Assembly (NCBI GenBank): GCA_021775835.1
Contig: JAJFHC010000161.1
Location: 1 to 64,000, forward strand
Reading direction: 5' to 3'
DNA length: 64,000 nucleotides
DNA from: Hyphomicrobiales bacterium
Lineage (GTDB): Bacteria > Pseudomonadota > Alphaproteobacteria > Rhizobiales > JAJFHC01
Of this stretch, positions 60,148 through 64,000 are shown one piece after another (position 1 is the first letter of the stretch; each line of letters begins with the position of its first letter). The position numbers and the translations under genes were made by a program. The notes beneath the pieces were generated by a model, which was given only the letters and a program-made list of their open reading frames with translations, was not told where the DNA came from and did not search any database.

Positions 60148-60399
60148 TCAGCGCAAGCTGGAGAGGTTGGCGATCAGCATGTCGTTCTTCTTGCGGATGG
60201 CGGTGGCGATCTTGTGAGCCATGTCCTGTTCCGCCTCGCTGTGATAGATGCAGGCGTCGACCGCCCGGTGCTGCCCCTCTAGCATGCCTCGGATAATTGC
60301 GGCTTCGATGACCTTGGCGACCTTCTCGGTCTGTTCGGCGGAGATCACTCCCTGCAATTCCGCGACTGCGTCGTCGACGATGGATTTCAGTTTTTCCAT
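60148..60399 (-). CDS. Small helical protein of unknown function
   Basis: 83 residues: MEKLKSIVDDAVAELQGVIS... KVAKVIEAAIIRGMLEGQHRAVDACIYH... MAHKIATAIRKKNDMLIANL. Strongly helical and amphipathic with balanced charge; looks like a conserved cytosolic accessory protein. No recognised family. It is followed downstream by no partner and sits 144 bp from the thioesterase gene on the same strand. Confidence 0.6.
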   Translation of the reverse strand: MEKLKSIVDDAVAELQGVISAEQTEKVAKVIEAAIIRGMLEGQHRAVDACIYHSEAEQDMAHKIATAIRKKNDMLIANLSSLR

Positions 60400-60543
60400 G
60401 GTGCTGGTACCTGTCTCTCTTGCGTTGTTTGAAATGACTGGGCGGTGTCTTGCCTGGCTACATTACCCCAGTTTCCCGTGGCGATTGAATGCCAATTGCC
60501 CTTGCTATCAAAACAGTGACCGCAGTGTTGTCTCGAATGGTCT

Positions 60544-60927
60544 TCAAGGCAACGGTTGCGGGTTGCCGTCTTCATCGATCGAGACGAACGTAAATGTGCC
60601 CTCGGTCACCTTGACGCGCTCGCCGAGCCTGCCGCGCAGCGCCCACGCCTCGATGTGAATTGCCATGGACGTCCGTCCTGTCTTCTCGATCTGCGAATAG
60701 ACGCAGAGGACATCGCCGACATTGACCGGGCGTATGAAGCTCATGGCATCGACTGCAACGGTCGCCACCCGGCCCCGGGCGCGTTGCCCCGCCGCGATGC
60801 CGCCGGCAATGTCCATCTGCGACAGCACCCAACCACCGAAAATATCGCCACTGGGATTGGCATCGCTCGGCATGGCAAGCGTTCGGGTCGTCAGTTCACC
60901 TTCCGGCGCGTCGAGAGTATCGTTCAT
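60544..60927 (-). CDS. Acyl-CoA thioesterase, YciA-like hotdog protein
   Basis: 127 residues. Hotdog fold: TRTLAMPSDANPSGDIFGGWVLSQMDIAGGIAA carries the catalytic Asp of the YciA/BFIT type; VAVDAMSFIRPVNVGDVLCVYSQIEKTGRTSMAIHIEAW completes the sheet. Hydrolyses acyl-CoAs. Regulation and preferred chain length unknown. Confidence 0.9.
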   Translation of the reverse strand: MNDTLDAPEGELTTRTLAMPSDANPSGDIFGGWVLSQMDIAGGIAAGQRARGRVATVAVDAMSFIRPVNVGDVLCVYSQIEKTGRTSMAIHIEAWALRGRLGERVKVTEGTFTFVSIDEDGNPQPLP

Positions 60928-61040
60928 GGTGGGCTCAGTTCATTCCTGTTGCGCATGCGTCTAGCTGCGAGTTTCGACTCGCGCTGTCAAAGCAGGTTAT
61001 ATCCATCGATGACGCGGATATGTCAAAAGGAGATGCGGGT

Positions 61041-61315
61041 GTGAGCGCAACGTTGACCGGCAGACCTATGCAGAATCTTCCACGGTTCATGGATTTCGAC
61101 GTGGTCCTGGACCTTGAAGGTTTCGACGCAGATATTGCCATCCTCGACATCCCCTATGGCGATCCCTACACGATCGATGAGGTCAGTAACGATCAGTCGA
61201 ATGCCCCGACGGCAGTCCGGCGGGCCAGCATAAAAGCACCACGTCAATCACGGCATCGCGCCTGATGTTCAACCTGATGAGTGCCGCAGCCCGGGCCGGT
61301 TACTTCGACAGGTAG
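61041..61315 (+). pseudogene. Arginase/agmatinase-family gene with internal deletion
   Basis: From a GTG at 61041 behind AAAAGGAG it reads DFDADIAILDIPYGDPYTIDEVSNDQSNAPTAVRRASI, the first part of an ureohydrolase (GIPYG...RFGP/APTALR pattern). It then runs into noise and a stop at 61263, while a frame shifted by 2 reads TSITASRLMFNLMSAAARAGYFDR and stops at 61313, resembling the C-terminal helix of the same family. About 230-240 residues with the metal-binding Asp/His motifs are missing, so it is dead. Confidence 0.6.
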
Positions 61316-61326
61316 ACCCGCAAGCC

Positions 61327-61773
61327 TCAAGCCGCAGCCTCGGTCTCATCGATCAGTTCCCGGAGCACGTTCGACAGAACACACGACACAAGGGTTTCTG
61401 GCCTCTTGAAGGCGTTCAAAAGGTCGTCCAGGCCATGGAAGCCAAACTGGCCACCGAGCGCTTTCGCGTTCCGGTCGGAGAGACTGCCATAGGCCATCGG
61501 CCATTCCTGAAATCCCCGGGTCTGCTGCCGGTTCTCATACAGCATCTGGAAATTCTCGTGGCGCCGGTCTCTCCTGATGCTCCGGCTGACCAGCGACTTT
61601 ACCTGGTCTTCTTCACCTTCAAGAAACTGAACGAACTGGCCTTTTCCGTAGAGTAGAATTCCGGATATACCGGCCCGGTGGTTCCTGATGCGCGACAGGG
61701 TCAGGAGAGCCGCCAGGTCACTTTCACTCATGGGACGGGAGGCCGTGGAAGAGTAAATCATCTGATAGATCAT
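61327..61773 (-). CDS. BLUF-domain blue-light photoreceptor
   Basis: 148 residues. FAD-binding BLUF domain over residues 1-95: MIYQMIYSSTA with the photoactive Tyr7, SRIRNHRAGISGILLYGKGQFVQFLEGEEDQV with Asn31 and Gln49, and FQEWPMAYGS with Trp91 and Met93. These match the Tyr21, Asn45, Gln63, Trp104 and Met106 of AppA with constant spacing, so the photocycle should work. The remaining 50 residues are a short helical C-terminus. No fused output domain; it must act on a partner protein, possibly one of the cyclase or regulatory genes in the window. Confidence 0.9.
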   Translation of the reverse strand: MIYQMIYSSTASRPMSESDLAALLTLSRIRNHRAGISGILLYGKGQFVQFLEGEEDQVKSLVSRSIRRDRRHENFQMLYENRQQTRGFQEWPMAYGSLSDRNAKALGGQFGFHGLDDLLNAFKRPETLVSCVLSNVLRELIDETEAAA

Positions 61774-61993
61774 TGCGGCAACATCCTCACTGTTAGAGTC
61801 GTGTTCCGGATATTTTTCCAGATTGACCTCTTGGTTAACAATGAGCCGTTAAGATCCAGTTTCGCAGTTCGAGACAATCCCGTATAAACGGCACTAAGAT
61901 TGCCTTGCCAATTTGGCTGACCCGGTTGACACGCTCACCCTCAACCCCATAAGCCACCTCTCAAAACCATGCCTGAAAGTGCGGTGTGTCCTT

Positions 61994-63124
61994 ATGCGTG
62001 ACTTTGCCCTTGAGACCTATTTTTCCCGCTGGGAGTTCAACGCCCGCTATCACATGACGGCCTCCGATCTGGAAAGCCTTAGCCTGCCCGAGCTTCTGGC
62101 CCTGGCGACGCCCGAGGACCGGCAGGCCTACGAGACACTTTGGCTGGGCTACACCGAAACCTGGGGCATGCCCGCCTTGCGCGACGAAATCGCGGCGACC
62201 TACGACACGGCAAAACGGGAGGACGTTCTGTGTTTTGCCGGGGCCGAGGAGGGGGTCTATGTGGCCATGCGCGTGTTGCTTGAACCGGATGACCACGCCA
62301 TCGTCATCGTGCCTAACTACCAGGCCGCCGAGACCGTGCCGCTCGATATCTGTGATGTGTCGGGCGTGGCGCTGAACGCCGAAGACAACTGGTCGCTCGA
62401 TCTGGACGATGTTCGTGCCGCGCTGCGCCCCAATACCAAACTGATATCCATCAACTTTCCCAACAATCCGACAGGCGCCGTTCTGGAAAGATCTGTTTTC
62501 GACGGCCTTGTCGATCTGTGCCGCGAGCACGGTGTGTATCTGTTCAGCGATGAGGTCTACCGGCTGGTGGAACGCGACGGGACTATTCGCCTGCCTCAGG
62601 CAGCCGATGCCTACGAGCGCGGCTTGTCCCTGAATGTCATGTCGAAGGCTTACGGATTGCCGGGCCTGCGGATTGGCTGGATCATGACCCGTGACCGGAC
62701 GGTGCTCGAGAAAATGGAGAAATACAAGCACTACCTGACCATATGCAATTCTGCCCCGAGCGAACACCTGGCTCTGATTGCCCTGAAGGCCCGCGACCGG
62801 ATACTTGAGCGCAACCGCGCCCTGGTCAACGCGAACGCCGGCAAGCTGGAGACATTCTTTGCCGAGTTTCCCGATCTGTTTGAATGGCGCCGACCGGACG
62901 GCGGTTGCGTCGGTTACCCCCGATACAAAGGGGCGGGCAGTGCCGACGCGTTTTGTGAAACCCTTGTCGAGAAATCCGGCGTGTTGCTCCTGCCACCGAA
63001 GATCTATCATTCCGAGTTGATGCCGACACCGCAGGACCGTTTCCGCATCGGTTTCGGGCGTAAGGGGATCGACGAAGGGCTGGCAGCCTTTCGCGCCTAC
63101 CTGCGGTCAAATCAGGAACTGTAG
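61994..63124 (+). CDS. Class I/II aminotransferase (PLP)
   Basis: 376 residues from ATG 61994 (MRDFALETYFSRWEFNARYHMTASDLES); an in-frame start at 61913 is possible. Fold type I: LWLGYTETWGMPALRDEIAATY, LCFAGAEEGVYVAMRVLLEPDDHAIVIVPNYQA, NFPNNPTGAVL, LFSDEVYRLVER, and the PLP lysine in NVMSKAYGLPGLRIGW. Followed after 28 bp by the D-threonine-aldolase-like gene, with which it probably forms a pathway for a D- or beta-hydroxy amino acid. Confidence 0.87.
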   Translation: MRDFALETYFSRWEFNARYHMTASDLESLSLPELLALATPEDRQAYETLWLGYTETWGMPALRDEIAATYDTAKREDVLCFAGAEEGVYVAMRVLLEPDDHAIVIVPNYQAAETVPLDICDVSGVALNAEDNWSLDLDDVRAALRPNTKLISINFPNNPTGAVLERSVFDGLVDLCREHGVYLFSDEVYRLVERDGTIRLPQAADAYERGLSLNVMSKAYGLPGLRIGWIMTRDRTVLEKMEKYKHYLTICNSAPSEHLALIALKARDRILERNRALVNANAGKLETFFAEFPDLFEWRRPDGGCVGYPRYKGAGSADAFCETLVEKSGVLLLPPKIYHSELMPTPQDRFRIGFGRKGIDEGLAAFRAYLRSNQEL

Positions 63125-63152
63125 CCCCGTCACACAACAGGAGACGCTGCCC

Positions 63153-64000
63153 ATGGATATCGCCGATCTGGAAACCCCTTGCCTGTTGCTCGACCGCGGG
63201 CGGCTTGAAACCAACATCAAGACCATGGCGGACAGATTCAAAGCCCATGGAGTGGCCCTGCGGCCTCATCTGAAGACGCCAAAGTCGGTCGATGTGGCAA
63301 AGCGGCTCGCAGCCCACGGCGCAGACCGGTTTACCGTGTCGACCGTGAGGGAAGCGGAGTACTTCGCGAAAGCAGGTTTCGACGACCTCCTCTATGCCCT
63401 GTCCATCGTGCCCGACAAACTCGCCCGCGTGGCGGCCCTGAACCGGGCCGGCAGCGACATCGCCGTCTGTCTCGATACAGTGGAAGGCGCCAATGCAGCC
63501 GCCGCCACCGCCGTCGAAGGTGCGCCGGTTCGCGTCTTTCTTGAAGTCGACGTCGACCGTCATCGCACGGGTCTCAGGCCTGACGAGCCGAGGCTTCTGG
63601 ACATCGCAAAGATTGTTGATGCGGCCCCGCACCTGGAGCTCGCCGGTGTCTTTGCCCACGCCGGTGAAAGCTATCACGCCCACTCGATCGACGAGATCCG
63701 CGATCATGCCCGCAACGAGCAGGCCCTGACCCGGCAAACCGCAGAAGTGCTCCGGCAAAACGGGTTTGACTGTCCAAACGTCAGTGTCGGTTCGACCCCG
63801 ACCGCCACGTTCGGCGAAGGCTTTGACGGCATCACCGAGGCGCGCCCGGGCGTCTATGTTTTCCAGGACCTGTTCATGGTCAACCTGGGCGTATGTGCCT
63901 TCGAGGACATTGCAGCCAGCGTGTTGGCGACTGTGGTAACGCATCATCCCGCCACCAACAAACTGGTGATCGATGCCGGCGGGCTTGCGCTTTCCAAGGA
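63153..64000 (+). CDS. D-threonine aldolase/DSD1-type PLP enzyme, 3' end missing
   Basis: ATG at 63153 behind AACAGGAGACGCTGCCC; open to the end of the window. MDIADLETPCLLLDRGRLETNIKTM and the PLP lysine in RPHLKTPKSVDVAKRLAA place it in the alanine-racemase-like fold III group with D-serine dehydratase and D-threonine aldolase. Also VNLGVCAFEDIAASVLATVV towards the end. Acts on D-threonine, D-serine or 3-hydroxyaspartate-type substrates; exact reaction unproven. Confidence 0.85.
   Translation, partial: MDIADLETPCLLLDRGRLETNIKTMADRFKAHGVALRPHLKTPKSVDVAKRLAAHGADRFTVSTVREAEYFAKAGFDDLLYALSIVPDKLARVAALNRAGSDIAVCLDTVEGANAAAATAVEGAPVRVFLEVDVDRHRTGLRPDEPRLLDIAKIVDAAPHLELAGVFAHAGESYHAHSIDEIRDHARNEQALTRQTAEVLRQNGFDCPNVSVGSTPTATFGEGFDGITEARPGVYVFQDLFMVNLGVCAFEDIAASVLATVVTHHPATNKLVIDAGGLALSK

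Noticed and set aside
61850..61875. TTAA...TTAA spacing as a third CtrA site upstream of the aminotransferase
   Set aside because: The spacer is 10 bp, not 7.
1..64000. tRNA, rRNA, CRISPR, insertion sequence or phage genes
   Set aside because: None seen: no cloverleaf-like sequences with a CCA-side stem, no regular repeat-spacer array, no transposase or integrase motif.

Overview
The window reads as chromosome of a free-living, probably marine, alphaproteobacterium. Pointers are the moderately high G+C, a perfect TTAA-N7-TTAAC (CtrA-type) site, twin Zur-type boxes between divergent zinc-uptake genes, many LysR regulators, and a large set of small-molecule catabolic genes (five Fe(II)/2-oxoglutarate dioxygenase genes, DMSP-type enzymes, betaine-type enzymes). 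I see no rRNA, tRNA, CRISPR, phage or insertion sequence. Genus-level placement is not possible by eye.

Layout. 0-8 kb: end of an oligopeptide ABC ATPase, a TPP enzyme with a LysR gene, serine hydroxymethyltransferase, an MFS carrier, a TauE/SafE permease and a RraA-like protein. 8-16 kb: a coiled-coil protein behind a CtrA-type site, a class III cyclase, a MarR-EmrA-EmrB-type efflux operon with twin palindromic operators, and a NIT-domain chemoreceptor. 15.8-25.4 kb: two-gene UxaA-like dehydratase, PhyH dioxygenases (one broken by an amber codon), a DUF3179 remnant, a phosphoesterase, a Bcr/CflA-like efflux gene behind what looks like a translation-controlled attenuator, an SDR and an amidinotransferase. 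25.5-32 kb: TauE/SafE permease, DUF1737 protein, class V aminotransferase, secreted SnoaL-like and outer-membrane-like proteins, HpcH aldolase, MBL-fold protein. 32-37 kb: znuCB-zur, running on into a class II aldolase and a TauD dioxygenase, divergent from znuA. 37-44.4 kb: TauD dioxygenase, a secreted Cys-containing protein, then a six-gene operon (CoA-transferase, class II aldolase, two tandem DMSP-lyase-type cupins, enoyl-CoA hydratase, HMG-CoA-lyase-type enzyme) divergent from a LysR gene. 45.5-50.9 kb: Fe-S flavoprotein, LysE exporter, DmdA-type demethylase, YciI protein, LysR gene. 50.8-57.5 kb: a HELLH/barrel-like/S74 surface protein, a gamma-butyrobetaine-hydroxylase-like oxygenase, and a 36-residue-repeat coiled coil fused translationally to a GAF-GAF-PAS adenylate cyclase behind a CRP-like palindrome. 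57.6-64 kb: Kef-type antiporter, OsmC, thioesterase, an internally deleted ureohydrolase, a BLUF photoreceptor, an aminotransferase and a D-threonine-aldolase-like gene cut by the window end.

How the parts may work together. The 39-50 kb region could cover both DMSP routes: cleavage to acrylate and CoA-linked hydration (cupins, CoA-transferase, hydratase), and tetrahydrofolate-dependent demethylation (DmdA-like), with one-carbon units able to meet serine hydroxymethyltransferase. This is inference from family and gene order. The strongest undescribed candidate is the leader at 21.05-21.20 kb: a promoter, a 15-codon ORF with a good ribosome binding site, and mutually exclusive antiterminator and terminator hairpins ahead of a drug-efflux-type gene.
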